From positions 57,200,955 through 57,264,954 of the forward strand of contig CM066032.1 of NCBI GenBank assembly GCA_033557465.1: 64,000 nt of DNA, written 5' to 3'. The notes below the pieces were generated by a model. It saw only the letters and a program-made list of their open reading frames with translations. It was not told where the DNA came from and did no database searches. Source of the DNA: Ichthyophis bannanicus. Taxonomy: Eukaryota > Chordata > Amphibia > Gymnophiona > Ichthyophiidae. Positions 10,725 to 21,789 of the stretch are shown here, piece by piece. The stretch's first letter is position 1, and every line of letters starts with the position of its first letter. Both the position numbers and the translations under genes were made by a program.

Positions 10725-10912
10725 TCAGCTGGGCAACAGTGATATTAATGGGCAACAACACAAAACACTCCCAGGAAAGTCCCCCAAAAAAGAAATGATT
10801 TTTGGAAGGGTCTACGGAGCGGAGACCCTTCCAAAAATCATTTCCTGTTTTGGGAGCTTTCCTGGGAGTGTTTTTTATGGTTGCCCATTAATATCACTGT
10901 TGCCCAGCTTGG
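10725..10912. repeat. Fold-back (imperfect palindrome) inside element B
   Basis: AGCTGGGCAACAGTGATATT at about 10729 is inverted near 10893-10912. GATTTTTGGAAGGGTCT is mirrored around the centre at about 10817 (ACGGAGCGGAGAC). A degenerate version occupies the same place in C (about 22690-22880). Confidence 0.85.
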
Positions 10913-11070
10913 TTATCTTTTTTCCCCCTTTTTTTCACGGTCATTTGCGAGGTGTATTTGCACATTTGCCTCCAGACAAGGTGAAAGAGCCCACAGTAAA
11001 AATGTGCAGAGCAGGGTTTAGGATTCTGCCGGCCAGGTTTCCCATCCCCAGGGACTGCATCATCTCTGTG

Positions 11071-11144
11071 GCCACAGTGTGGTGCAGCGAACAGAGCCAG
11101 TACCTCTAGGACCAGAGGGTCACAGGTTCAAATCCCAACTCAGG
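11071..11144 (+). other. tRNA-like module, element B
   Basis: GTGTGGTGCAGCGAACAGAGCC, then GGTTCAAATCC at 11125-11135, a good B box. C has a counterpart at 22466-22540. Confidence 0.55.
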
Positions 11145-11534
11145 CACCTTCCAACCCAGTCCCCATTTTTTACCCACCACTAAACAGAGATAGTAAAGAC
11201 ACTCCTTTATTGCAGAGAACATAAGCATGGTTCCAACACCTGTATTTTACCTAACACCACACACACACCATAACAATGGGCATTACCGACAGCTGAGTCC
11301 CCCAAATGCAGTCCTGGAGTGCCACAACTCAATCAGGTCACATGCTTTTCCAAGATAAGGACATGCCAGCATGTTGGCGGAAGGGTACAGGGGGTGGCGG
11401 GGGCGGCGGGGGCAGTGGCTGCTAGCCACAGCAGACAGTGGCCTAGCCATGTGCAGGCTGGCACCATCCACTGCAACAGACAGGCCCTGTCGGATGTACA
11501 GTCATGGACTTCCCAGGGAATTCAGCCAATCTGT

Positions 11535-11609
11535 GGCTACACGGTGGTGCAGTGCACACAGACAGTGTATGCAAAAACAGAAGGTCACAGATTCAAAGCC
11601 CAGCTGAGG
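11535..11609 (+). other. tRNA-like module, element B
   Basis: ACGGTGGTGCAGTGCACACAG, then a degenerate B box AGATTCAAAGCC at 11589-11600. C counterpart at 21790-21865. Confidence 0.5.
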
Positions 11610-13580
11610 CTACTGCCAATCCTGTCCACATATTTTTCCCACAACTAAACAGTGATAGTAAGTGCACACCTTTCGTGCCGAGGACATATGCATTGGTAAT
11701 ACGCCGATCTTTTACCCCACCGAGCACAGACACCATGAACAGGGGCAGTACCTAGAGCAGAGTCTCCCAAATGCAGTCCTGGAGGGCCACACACCATTCA
11801 GGTTCCCTGCTGCCTCTAATACAAATGCCTGTGCTGCATAGCTATGCACCACCCCCATGGCATGTAGATGTAGCTCATGCATATTCATGAGGGACAGCAT
11901 GAAAACCTGAACAGTGTTTGGCACACCAGGACTGGAGTTGGGAACCTCTGCCGTAAAGCAGCAGCCAACAGGGGCAAACACACCCACACCCACACCCACA
12001 GGCCCCATTGGCCAATGCCTCCTGGAGAGGCAGGACATTGGGCCCTGCGTGCATCTCCCAATACTAGCACCTGCATACCTTAGCAATGCCACCCTACACC
12101 TGGGTATACAGTACACAGCTCTCAAATGTTTGCTATGAGTACTGGCAGATAGACATTCCTCTGTTAAGCACAGTTTGATCTTTGAGCTCCAACATAACAA
12201 TCTGTCTGATGTCTGCGGTGCGTGCTTCAGGTCTGGTCTCTGACAGTGTTTACCACCCTGGGGAGTGACCCCCAAAAGTACTGCGTAGCATATCCATGCC
12301 TGTACTGTGCCCAGGACTGGTGTTGTGGGCTAGGCTGATAAGCCCCTCTATAGTAGCACAATGTTGCATACGTGTGGGAGTGTGTGTCACTCTATACAGT
12401 GTGTGTTGGCTGCAAACACCTTCCACAGCCCACACTGCCAGCACTGTTGCCAGTAATGGCCTGCCAATGTGCATAATGAGCAGCAAGTTACCATGGGTAT
12501 AGCTCAGACAGGGTGGGCTGGCCAGGATGCATCTGCACAGGGCATAGGGCACTGGCTGGGACATTGTAGTGGCCGGCCACCACCTACACAGACAGGGTGA
12601 CCTCTGTATGTGCTGCTGGGATTTCACTCCACCCTGACTGTGCCGTGACGACAGCATGGCTAGGCACCCCCATAGTGGTATCTAGTATTTCTCTCATGTG
12701 ATATTTATGGGTTTCCTTTTGGGGCCCAGTCACTGATTTATCTGCTTGTGTGTGCTGCCATCCCAGTTCTGGGTGCATGCATTACCACTAGGACTAACTA
12801 GCAGACTGTTCTCAGCTGGTATGTGTCTTGGTGGAGTGCCTTGCAGAGTATAGCAGCTGAAGGCTTGCTGCAAGAGAATATCTGATGGTGGTGGGGTGCA
12901 GCTTAGCATATCCAGGTCTAATGTCTGTCTGATATTGTGTTATGGATGTGTATAGAGCTGCTTTGGATGCCATGTAGGGTGTCTGTTCGCCAGCAGGACT
13001 GGGGTTGATGGTCCACTCTACTGCCACCATTGCAGGGAGGTAGAATGTGGATCTGTTGATAGGAGACCCTGTTTTTTGCCGGAGGGGGAGGGGGAGGGGG
13101 AATGGTGGTACATAGCCCACCTGGGGGTCCCTCTGACTGAGACATACAGAGATACCCAAGTTGTTTCTGCAGAAACTACCTATCTCACAGATTAATACTG
13201 CTTTGGAGCTCCAGCATGGCCTCTTTCAGTCATGGAAGGTGTTGTGGACCTGGTCCTGGGCGCCTCATCACACCCTCAGGGTGAGCACAGTACCCGCACA
13301 ATGTGATGGTGTGTAGCTACTCTGTGCCAGTACAACACCCGGTCAGTACCCCTACCAGGCCGAGGTGCTGTGTGAGTGCACACGGACACTTCCCCCTACA
13401 AGGCTGGGGAGCTGTTGGGGTGCATTCCCCATCTTGTGTTCATCTGTGGACAGCTGATTTGCATGTGCAGTGCAACATGGGTACGGGTGGCCTAACCCTA
13501 TCCTGGTTACCACAGCAGACTGTCTGTGTGGTGATGTGAAGGCTCTCTGCAGCCAGCCAGGTGCTTGCTGGCAGCTATAG

Positions 13581-13648
13581 AGCTATAACCCAATGGTTAC
13601 TTCACTGCCTGTGAAGCCCGAGATCATGGGTTCAAACCCACAGTGGGG
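13581..13648 (+). other. tRNA-like module, element B
   Basis: TAACCCAATGGTTACTTCAC, an anticodon-arm-like TTCAC/GTGAA hairpin, then GGTTCAAACCC at 13629-13639 within a possible T stem. This is one of the most tRNA-like units. C counterpart at 19262-19336. Confidence 0.6.
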
Positions 13649-13724
13649 TTATTTGATAGGGTTGTCCAAAGCATTTCTTTAATTTAATGTACATATGTTG
13701 TTGCCAGCAATAACACCCTCAGCG

Positions 13725-13960
13725 TACTGTACCCATAAGGTGCCTCTGAGGGTGCTTTATAGGGCGCCCTATAGGGCACCTTATGGTTGCCGTCCATATA
13801 AGGTGCACTATACATTATCCTGTGACGCAACATATATGGTGCCCTATAGGGGACATTCTAGGGTGCCTTGGCGGACAGTGAACTTTAACACGTGCCTTAT
13901 GGGCCGCCTTATGTTAACACGCTTTGTGAGTGCGTTTGCTAGTAGTGATAACTGAAATAA
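13725..13960 (+). repeat. CATAAGGTGCC / CCTATAGGGC short-motif tract, element B
   Basis: Repeated CCTATAGGGCACC and CATAAGGTGC words in both orientations. The matching tract in C is at about 18960-19190. No gene. Confidence 0.6.
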
Positions 13961-14028
13961 AAATAAGTTGCCCCCTACAGCACTCATCCCCATAATACAC
14001 ACTGCCTCAGTGAGCCTTTTTCATTAGG

Positions 14029-14100
14029 CACTGTGGGGGATTGAACCCCTGATCCCTGCACCATTAGGTCAGTGTCTTAACCATTGTGCTGTGGCTCTGT
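14029..14100 (-). other. tRNA-like module, element B right side
   Basis: Minus strand: AGAGCCACAGCACAATGGTTAAGACACTG, then GGGGTTCAATCCCCC at 14034-14048. The motif recurs four times in B and C in nearly the same form. Confidence 0.6.
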
Positions 14101-14104
14101 TCCT

Positions 14105-14572
14105 GTGCTTGGGCATCGGCGCACCGCCTTATGCCGTCCAAACTTAACAGTGCACCGCCTTATGCCGCCCAAGATTAACAGTACACTGCCTTATGCCGCC
14201 CAACAGGGCACCGCCTTATGCCGCCCAAGATTAACAGTGCACTGCCTTATGCCACCCAACAGTGCACCGCCTTATGCCGCCCAACAGTGCACCGCCTTAT
14301 GCCGCCCAACAGTGTGCCGCCTTATGCCGCCCCAAATTAACAGTGCACTGCCTTATGCCGCCCAACAGTGCACCGCCTTATGCTGCCCACGATTAACAGT
14401 GCACTGCTTTATGCCGCCCAACAGTGCACCGCCTTATGCCGCCCAAGATTAACAGTGCACTGCCTTATGCCGCCCAACAGTGCACCGCCTTATGCCACCC
14501 AACAGTGTGCCGCCTTATGCCGCCCAAAATTAACAGTGCACCGCCTTATGCCGCCCAAAATTAATATGCCTC
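14105..14572 (+). repeat. Minisatellite in element B
   Basis: About 18 irregular units of the form CAGTGCACCGCCTTATGCCGCCCAA, with or without an inserted (A)GATTAA or AAATTAA. Unit length alternates between about 24 and 32 bases. The inverted counterpart in C is at 18260-18545. The ORFs across it are artefacts of the repeat. Confidence 0.9.
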
Positions 14573-14624
14573 CTAAAGCACTTTTACCCATTAAAGTTAA
14601 TGCCTCAGCCAGCCCTTTTTGTTG

Positions 14625-14698
14625 TGCACAATGGGGAATTGAACCAATGGCAGCTGCACCAGCAGTCAGTGTCTTAACCATTATACTATGGCTCTGCT
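14625..14698 (-). other. tRNA-like module nearest the right end of element B
   Basis: Minus strand: AGAGCCATAGTATAATGGTTAAGACACTG, then GGTTCAATTCCCC at 14633-14645. It lies about 210 bases inside the terminus. Confidence 0.6.
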
Positions 14699-14912
14699 CC
14701 TTTGTGTGTCCACATCAGGGCGCCACTTAGCCTTCCCACGCACTATTGTGCACGGCGCACAATAGAGCGCGGCGCACAATAGAGCGCCGCGCAAATGTGC
14801 GATCGCTTACTCCCGTTTTTTTTCTTTTTTCTGCCTGAACCGCCCACTCCTTATATGGCACAGGCATACTAACGGGGCCCGCACAATTCCGGGATCTTAG
14901 TAAACATACCCC

Positions 14913-15724
14913 TAAGTTTTTCCAAATACAGATGCCTGTCTTCCTCTCTCTGTGATCTCTTGTATTTCATGAAGGCCTCCCTCTTTTTCTTCACTTTTTC
15001 AGTTACTTCCTTCGAAAACCATAGCGGTCTCCTTTTCCTTTTGCCTTTATTTACCATTTTAACAAAAAGGTTGGTTGCCCTTAAAATACCCCCTTTCAGT
15101 TTTGCCCACTGTTTTTCTACATTCCCCAGCTGTTCCCATCCCACTAACGACTCCCTGAGGTATTGGCCCATCTTCGCAAAGTTAGTCTTCCTAAAGTCTA
15201 AGATCCTCATCTTGGAATGGATTCTAACAGCCCTAGTCCTAATACTGAACCACACCATCTGGTGATTACTGGATGCAAAATGATCTCCCACTACAACATC
15301 AGAAACACTTTCACCATTAGTAAGCACCAAGTCCAGTATGGCCCCTTCACGTGTGGGGTCTGTTACCAATTGCCTGAATAGTTCTCCCTGTAGAGAATCC
15401 AGGATCTCCTTACTTCTAGATGATACTGCAGCAGGAATGTGCCAATCAACATCTGGCATATTGAAATCTCCTATCAGTAGCACTTCCCCTTTCCTAGCAA
15501 TGCTGCGTATGTCTTCAATTAACTCTCTGTCCACCTCTTCCTCTTGTGAGGGAGGTCTGAATATCACACCAATGCAAATAGATTTCTCTTTCCCTCTTTC
15601 TAGTTTAACCCACAATGCCTCCTCTCTACCTTTTAAGCTCTGTAATTCCAAAGCTTTAATAGTAGTTTTTACATATAGTGCCACACCTCCTCCCCTTCTT
15701 CCTACCCTGTCCTTTCTGAATAAA
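14913..15724 (-). mobile_element. CR1-1, endonuclease part
   Basis: Minus-strand ORF remnant (about 270 aa) from DRVGRRGGGVALYVKTTI, the endonuclease middle, through LIGDFNMPDVDWH, ILDLVLTNGESVSDVVVGDH and HQMVWFSIRT, the last endonuclease motifs. It continues into the Lys-rich linker ending KYKRSQREEDRHLYLEKLR, where element B cuts it at the TAA. The endonuclease N-terminus is missing: the copy is 5'-truncated at 15724 and joins repeat E. It is the 5' half of the same insertion as 9010-9811. Confidence 0.88.
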
Positions 15725-15808
15725 TGCACGGTTTCAATAGAAAAAGTGAACGCACAAATTCATAAAAATCTCATAAACAAACATTTATAAACTGAAGCAC
15801 TAAAAAAT
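15725..15808 (-). repeat. Repeat E, minus arm, third fragment
   Basis: Reverse complement of about 24395-24482 (shared words TTTCAATAGAAAAA and AAACAAACATTTATAAACTGAAGCAC). It separates the two CR1 insertions. Confidence 0.75.
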
Positions 15809-17964
15809 TTTAACATAGAAACATAGAAACATGATGACAGAAAAATACCACATGGCCTATCTAGTCTGTCCTTCCATATCAACAACTACAACAGTCCACT
15901 TTTTACCTTTAGAGATCCTCTGTGTTGGTCCCATGCCTTTTTGAATTCAGTTACTGTCCTCATCCCTACCACCTCCACTGGGAGACTATTCCACGGATCC
16001 ACTACTCTTTCCGTAAAGAAATATTTCCGCATATCACTCCTGAATCTATCTCCCTTCACCCTCATCCCATGTCCCCTTGTAGCAGAACTTGCTTTCAATT
16101 GAAAGAGGCTCTCTCCCTGAACATTTATGCCACGGAGGTATTTAAACATCTCAATCATATCACCTCTATCCCGCCTTTCCTCTAAGGTGTACATATTAAG
16201 ATCCTTAAGTCTGTCCTCATATGCTTTAGAATGAAGCCCACTAATCATTTTAGTAGCCACCCTCTGCAACAACTCCATCCTGTTCACATCCTTTTGAAGG
16301 TGCGGTCTCCAGAATTGCACACTATACTCCAAATGGGGTCGCACCAAAGACTTATACAGAGGCATTATCACCTCCTTTTTTCTGCTAGCCATTCCTCTCC
16401 GTATGCACCCAAGCATCCTTCTAGCTTTTGCCGTCGCCTTTTCTACCTGTTTAGCTACTTTAAGATCATCAGACATAACCACGCCTAGGTCCCACTCTTC
16501 TTTAGTGGACAAAAGTACTTCACCTCCTATACTGTATTGCTCCCTTTGATTGCTGCAGCCCAAATGCATGACCTTACATTTTTTAACATTAAATCCCAGC
16601 TGCCAAATTCTAGACCATTCTTCAAGCTTAGCTAGATCCCTCCTCATGTTATCTACCCCTTCCTGGGTGTCTACTCTATTGCAGAATTTGGTATCATCCG
16701 CAAAGAGGCAAACCTTACCCGACAGCCCTTCTGCTATATCGCTAACAAAGATGTTAAGAAGAATCGGACCAAGGACAGATCCCTGGGGCACACCACTGGT
16801 AACATCCTTCTCCTCAGAGTGAGCTCCATTTACTTGTACTCTTTGTCGCCTCCCACCCAACCAATTTCTAACCCAAGCAGTAACTTTAGGGTCCATCCCT
16901 AGGGTGCTCAGTTTGTTTATAAGTCGCCTGTGAGGAACAGTGTCAAAGGCTTTACGGAAATCTAAATACACCACATCTAGAGCTCTCCCTCGGTCCAATT
17001 CCCTGGTCACCCAGTCAAAGAAATCAATCAGATTTGTCTGACAAGACCTGCCTCTGGTGAATCCATGCTGCCTTGGATCCTGTAATCCGCTGGACTCCAG
17101 AAACCTCACTATTTTCTCTTTCAGCAGCGTTTCCAATAATTTACTCACCACCGAAGTTAAACCAACCGGCCTGTAGTTTTCAACCACATCCTTACTTCCG
17201 CTTTTGTGTAAAGGCACCACATGAGCCTCTCTCCAGTTCTTTGGCACCACTCCCGACTCCAATGAGGCATTGAAAAGGTCAGTCAGTGGAGCTGCTAGAA
17301 CGTCCCCAAGTTCCCTCAGTATTCTAGGGTGTATCCCATCCGGTCCCATCGCTTTGTCTACTTTAAGTTGAGCTAGTTTCTCACGAACACAGTCTTCTGA
17401 AAATAGTTCAAGATGTCCCTCGCTTCTGTTCTTATTAGTGGGTGTTTTCTGAGGTCCTGCTCCTGGTTCTTCATCTGTGAACACAGAACAAAAATATTTG
17501 TTAAGCAATTCCGCTTTATCCTTATCAGCTTCTATATATTCCCCCCTGCACCCTTGAGTCTGACAATACCACTTTTGCCCTTCCTCTTCTCACTAATATA
17601 TCTGAAAAATGTCTTATCCCCCCATTTTATTGCATTGGCTATTTCCTCCTCCTTTTGAATCTTTGCCTTCTTGACTACTTTGCTAGCATCTCTAAGTTTT
17701 TCCAAATACAGATGCCTGTCTTCCTCTCTCTGTGATCTCTTGTATTTCATGAAGGCCTCCCTCTTTTTCTTCACTTTTTCAGCTACTTCCTTCGAAAACC
17801 ATAGCAGTCTCCTGTTCCTTTTGCCTTTATTTACCATTTTAACAAAAAGGTTGGTTGCCTTTAAAATACCCCCTTTCAGTTTTGCCCACTGTTTTTCTAC
17901 ATCCCCCAGCTGTTCCCATCCCACTAACGACTCCCTGAGGTATTGGCCCATCTTCGCAAAGTTA
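15809..17964 (-). mobile_element. CR1 LINE copy 2 (CR1-2), reverse transcriptase part
   Basis: It starts with the 3' ATGTTTCTATGTT repeat at 15812 and runs to the element C junction, where CR1 coding sequence breaks at GCAAAGTTA. The missing upstream piece resumes after C at 23370-23598, so both belong to one 5'-truncated insertion in repeat E. Confidence 0.9.
15886..17508 (-). CDS. CR1-2 reverse transcriptase (540 aa), nearly intact
   Basis: The conserved RT order is complete: MGPDGIHPRILREL, WREAHVVPLHKSGSKDVVENYRPVGL, then DPRQHGFTRGRSCQTNL, motif [36 protein letters not shown], and the palm FADDTKFC at residues near 280. The thumb and C-terminus end DPWNSLPVEVVGMRTVTEF. The ORF start is not natural. 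Upstream coding sequence (IKWGDKTFFRYISEKRKGKSG) runs in another frame and meets this one at a run of six G near 17546, where a single-base indel would rejoin them. The protein would reverse-transcribe CR1 RNA at a nicked target. As it stands the frameshift and element C separate it from its endonuclease. Confidence 0.9.
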   Translation of the reverse strand: MLNKYFCSVFTDEEPGAGPQKTPTNKNRSEGHLELFSEDCVREKLAQLKVDKAMGPDGIHPRILRELGDVLAAPLTDLFNASLESGVVPKNWREAHVVPLHKSGSKDVVENYRPVGLTSVVSKLLETLLKEKIVRFLESSGLQDPRQHGFTRGRSCQTNLIDFFDWVTRELDRGRALDVVYLDFRKAFDTVPHRRLINKLSTLGMDPKVTAWVRNWLGGRRQRVQVNGAHSEEKDVTSGVPQGSVLGPILLNIFVSDIAEGLSGKVCLFADDTKFCNRVDTQEGVDNMRRDLAKLEEWSRIWQLGFNVKKCKVMHLGCSNQREQYSIGGEVLLSTKEEWDLGVVMSDDLKVAKQVEKATAKARRMLGCIRRGMASRKKEVIMPLYKSLVRPHLEYSVQFWRPHLQKDVNRMELLQRVATKMISGLHSKAYEDRLKDLNMYTLEERRDRGDMIEMFKYLRGINVQGESLFQLKASSATRGHGMRVKGDRFRSDMRKYFFTERVVDPWNSLPVEVVGMRTVTEFKKAWDQHRGSLKVKSGLL

Positions 17965-18150
17965 AAAGCATGTTTACTAAACTCCGTTGCTGTGCGGGTT
18001 CCCGTTAGTGTGCGGGTGCCATATAAGGAGTGGGCGGGCAAGGCAGAAAAAGGAAAAAACCGGACCGTATTTGTGCGCATCGCGCTAATGTGCAGGGCCC
18101 ACATTAGCGCGTGGGAAAGCTAAGTGGGGCACTGCTGCGTAACCAAACAA

Positions 18151-18206
18151 CAGAGCCATAGTACAATGGTGAAGACACTGACCCATGGGTTCAAGCCCCC
18201 ATTGTG
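18151..18206 (+). other. tRNA-like module, element C left end
   Basis: AGAGCCATAGTACAATGGTGAAGACACTG, then GGTTCAAGCCC at 18188-18198. Shortened between the boxes compared with its B counterpart. Confidence 0.55.
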
Positions 18207-18259
18207 CGCAATGAAAAAGGCCAGCTGAGGCATCAAATGTAGTGGGAAAAAGTGGTGTA

Positions 18260-18545
18260 GGAGGCATATTAATTGTGGGCGGCAGAAGGCAGCACACAGT
18301 TTATTTATTTAACGGCATGAGGCGGCGCACTGTTTATTTCTAATGGCATGAGGCGGCGCACCGGTCATTGGGGGCGGCAGAAGGCGGCACACTGTTAAGT
18401 TTGGGCGGCAGAGGGCGACGCGCAGATAAATGTGGGCAACAAAAGGCGGCGCGCCGGTGAGCAGAGGGCGGCGCGCTGATGTGTGAGGGGGCGGTCCGAT
18501 AGTGGGCGGCATAAGTGGCGCGCTGATGTGCACAACAAACAGGAA
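18260..18545 (+). repeat. Minisatellite in element C
   Basis: Irregular GGGCGGCA(T/G)AAGGCGGCGC.CTG units, the inverted counterpart of 14105-14572. More units follow the next module at about 18685-18790. Confidence 0.85.
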
Positions 18546-18618
18546 CAGAGCCATAGCACAATGGTGAAGACACTGACCACATGTGCATGGATCATGGGTT
18601 CAATCCCCTGCTGTGCCC
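18546..18618 (+). other. tRNA-like module, element C
   Basis: AGAGCCATAGCACAATGGTGAAGACACTG, then GGTTCAATCCCC at 18597-18608. Confidence 0.58.
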
Positions 18619-18806
18619 AATGAACTAGGCTTGCTGAGACATTACCTGCTATGGGTAGTATTGCCATGGGAAGCAGTGTGATTTTGGGCGCAGAAGGCGG
18701 CGCGCTGCTAATGTTACGCGGCATAAGGCGGCGCGCTGTTAATTTTGTGCGCCACAAGACGGCGCGCTGATGGTTACTAGGCTGCACGCTGATGCTCAAA
18801 CACAGG

Positions 18807-18880
18807 AACAGAACCACAGCACAATGGTTAGGACACTGACCAATGATACAGAGGTCAGGGGTTCAACCCCTCACAGTGCC
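18807..18880 (+). other. tRNA-like module, element C
   Basis: AGAACCACAGCACAATGGTTAGGACACTG, then GGTTCAACCCC at 18860-18870. B has one module fewer on this side. Confidence 0.58.
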
Positions 18881-19261
18881 CAATGAGCAAGGTTGGCTGG
18901 GACAGTAAGTATTATGGTGAGGTGTGCTGTAGGAGGCCTTACAGTTTTATTTTATTACCCACTACCAGTAGACCCGCTCTCACAGCGTGTTAATATATGG
19001 AGGCCCGTAAGGCACATGTTACAGTGCACAGTCCGCAAAGGCACCCTAGCAAGTCCCCTATAGGGCACCATGTATGCTGCGCCACAGGATAATGTACAGT
19101 GCACGCAATATGGATGGCAACCATAAGGTGGCCTATAGGGCGCCCTATAAAGCACCCTCAGAGGCACCCTTATGGGTACAGTATGCCAAGGGTGTGTTTG
19201 ATGCCATAAACATATGTCCAGTAAAAAATGATAATGCCCTGGACAACCCTATCACAGAACC

Positions 19262-19336
19262 CCTCTGTGGACTTGAACCCATGACCTCTTGCTATAAAGG
19301 CAGTGACGGAACCATTGGGCTACAGCACTATAGCTC
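19262..19336 (-). other. tRNA-like module, element C
   Basis: Minus strand: TAGCCCAATGGTTCCGTCACTG, then GGTTCAAGTCC at 19269-19279. Counterpart of 13581-13648. Confidence 0.6.
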
Positions 19337-20689
19337 TGAGTAAGCGCCTGTCTGGCTGCAGAGAGCCTGCACGTCACCCCACAGACAGTCTGCTGCTGTA
19401 GACAGGATGGGGTAGGCCACCCGTACCCATGATGCACTGCACATGCAAATCAGCTGTCCACAGATGCACACAAGATGGGGAATGCACCCCAAAAGCTACC
19501 CGGCCTGGTACGGGGAACTGTCTGTGTGCACCCACACAGCACCTCGGCCTGGTGGGGGGCCTGAGCGGGAGGACTGCCGGCAAAGGGTAGCTACACACCG
19601 TCACATTGTGCGGGTAATGTGCTCACCCTGAGGATGGGGCCCAGGACCAGGTCCACAACACCGGCAATGGCTGAATGAGGCCATGCCAGAGCTCAAGAAC
19701 AGTAATAACCTGCGTGATAAGAAGGTGTTTCATAAACATCATGGATACCCCTTCTGTTGTAGTTGGTGGTTCCACCCCCTTGACCCCTAGGTGGGCAACA
19801 TACCTACCCTCTTCCCCCCCCCCCCCAGAGTGGCAAACAGGGTCTCCCATCAACAGATCCCCATCCTTACCCCCCCCCTTGCACTAATGGCAGTAGAGTG
19901 GGCCATCAATCCCTGTCCTGCTGGGGGACAGACACCCTACAGGGCAGTCCAAGCAGCTCCACACACATCCATAACACACTATCATACAGACAGTAGGCCT
20001 GGATATTCAGGGGTGCACCCCAGCACTATCTGATATTCTCCTGCAGCAAGCCATCAGCTGCTGCACCCTGCAAGGCACTCCATCAAGACACATACCAGCT
20101 GTGCAGAGTCTGCTGGATAGTCCTGATGGGATTGCATGCACCCCAAACCGGGGTGGCAGCACACACAAGCAGATAAGTCAGTGAAGAGGCCCCAACAGGA
20201 CACCCACATATATCACAGGGGAGAAATGCTATACAGCACTATGGGGGTACCTAGCCATGCTGTCATCACTGCACGCTCAGGGTGAGGGTGATCCCCCAGC
20301 AGCACATACAGAGGTCACCATGTCTGTGTAGGTGGTGGCTGGGCATTACAATGTCCCAGCCAGTGCCCCATGCCCTGTGCAGATGCATCCTGGCCAGCCC
20401 ACCCTGTCTGAGCTATACCCATGGTACCTTGCTGCTCATTATGCACATTGTCAGGCCAATACTGGCAACAGTGCTGGCAGTGTGGGCTGTGGAGGGTGTT
20501 TGCAGCCAACACACACTGTATAGACAGACACATACTCCCACACCTATGCCAGCATTGTGCTACTATTGAGGGGGTCATTCGACGTGCCCACCACACCGGT
20601 CCTGGGAAGGGTACAGGCATGGATATGGTACACAGTACTGCTGGGGGCCACTCCCCAGGGTGATAAATACTGTCAGGGGCCAGACCTGG

Positions 20690-21184
20690 CCAACAAAAAA
20701 GCACAATCCACGTGCCAGCGACAAATCCAATAAAACCGTGGAGGCAAGGAAGGATTTAAAATTAACCTTTATTTCATAAAGCCAGGCCCGACACAGGCCG
20801 TGTTTCGCTCATTCCTTCATCAGGGGCTTTTGGCTATATGATCTTCTTGCCACACAGATATGAACGCCAAAACCTTGCTAAGTGGGTCCTTTGCCGTTGT
20901 TCTCTTCTCTGAATATCCCTGCAATCGTGTGGTATATATTTTGATCCAATTGTTCCTTTGAAGATAAATTCTTATAAAGGTATCGAGGTGTCTCCCGCAC
21001 TTCTCCTATTGTAGTAAGGAAGGAGAAGTGCGGGAGACACCTCGATACCTTTATAAGAATTTATCTTCAAGATCATATAGCCAAAAGCCCCTGATGAAGG
21101 AATGAGCGAAACACGGCCTGTGTCGGGCCTGGCTTTATGAAATAAAGGTTAATTTTAAATCCTTCCTTGCCTCCACGGTTTTTT
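20690..21184. mobile_element. 495-bp inverted-duplicate insertion in C with a 15-bp target duplication and hammerhead-like motifs
   Basis: AGGGGCCAGACCTGG occurs at 20675-20689 and again at 21185-21199. Element B has a single related sequence there (about 12226-12240 on the reverse strand), so B shows the empty site. The insert is two inverted arms (roughly 20735-20990 and 21010-21180) around a TAGTAAGGAAGG centre. Each arm carries CCTGATGAAGGAATGAGCGAAAC. A 15-bp duplication points to retrotransposition rather than a DNA transposon. A Penelope-like terminal repeat is one candidate; I cannot prove it. Confidence 0.75.
21075..21138 (+). ncRNA. Hammerhead-ribozyme-like motif
   Basis: CTGATGA at 21091-21097 and GAA at 21108-21110. 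Then ACAC/GTGT (21111-21114 with 21120-21123) forms stem III, followed by C at 21124, where a hammerhead would cleave. Stem I pairs GCCC (21087-21090) with GGGC (21125-21128), and AGCC with GGCT beyond an internal loop. Stem II between the core halves is not convincing, so activity is doubtful. The inverted arm has the mirror copy near 20780-20845. Confidence 0.4.
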
Positions 21185-21789
21185 AGGGGCCAGACCTGGG
21201 GCACGCACCGCAGACATCCGACAGCTTGTTCTGCTGGAGCACAAGGAGCAAACAGTGCTGAACATAGGACTGTCTACCTGCCAGTACCCACATCAAACGT
21301 TTGTGGGCTGTGTGCCGTGTACCCAGGTATAGGGTGGCATTGCTAGGGTACGCAGGAGCTAGATCTGGGAGATGCCCCCCCAGGAGGCTTTGCCAATGTG
21401 GCCTGTGGGTGTGGGTGCGGCTGGACCTGTTGCCTGTTGCTGTACGGCAGAGTGTCCCTACTCCAGTCCTGGTGTTCCAGACACTGCTCGGGCCTTCATG
21501 CTGTCCCCTATGAATATGAATGGGCTACAGTTACATACCATGGGGGTGGTGCAGACATCTGCAGCACAGGCATCTGTCTTAGGGGGAGCCTGGAACCTGA
21601 ATGGTGTTTGGCCCTCCAGGGCTACATTTGGGGGACTCTGCTCTAGATAATGTGCCTGTTTATGGTGTCTGTGTTTGGTATGGTGAAAGATAGGCGTATT
21701 GACCATGCCTATGTTCTCAGCAATAAAGGTTTGTCCTTACTACCATGGTGTAGCTGTGGGGTGAATATGTGGACAGGGTTGGCGGTAGC

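Larger units (their letters stand above)
10252..14912 (+). mobile_element. Element B: complete TAA-flanked non-autonomous element with tRNA-like modules
   Basis: The left terminus is GGGGTATGTTTACTAA and the right is TTAGTAAACATACCCC, an inverted pair. TAA lies on both sides (10249-10251 and 14913-14915). The right TAA belongs to the interrupted CR1, which reads CTAAGTTTTTCC uninterrupted at 17.69 kb. Order: GC-rich arm (10252-10690), fold-back (10725-10912), two plus-facing tRNA-like modules, a ~2-kb unique middle, one more plus module, a CATAAGGTGC-rich tract, then two minus-facing modules around a minisatellite, then the end. C at 17.97-23.37 kb has the same order in the opposite orientation. 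No transposase or other gene is recognised. The TWA duplication and terminal pattern suggest mobilisation by a PIF/Harbinger transposase; that is inference. Confidence 0.85.

Noticed and set aside
12250..12657. 135-aa ORF in element B
   Set aside because: The homologous stretch in C and F does not keep the frame, so it is not coding.
13581..13648. Functional tRNA gene
   Set aside because: A and B boxes and part of the cloverleaf are present, but no complete acceptor stem or canonical anticodon loop. Same for the other modules.
14105..14572. CRISPR-like array
   Set aside because: Regular short repeats, but units are contiguous and variable in length with no unique spacers. It is a eukaryotic minisatellite inside element B.
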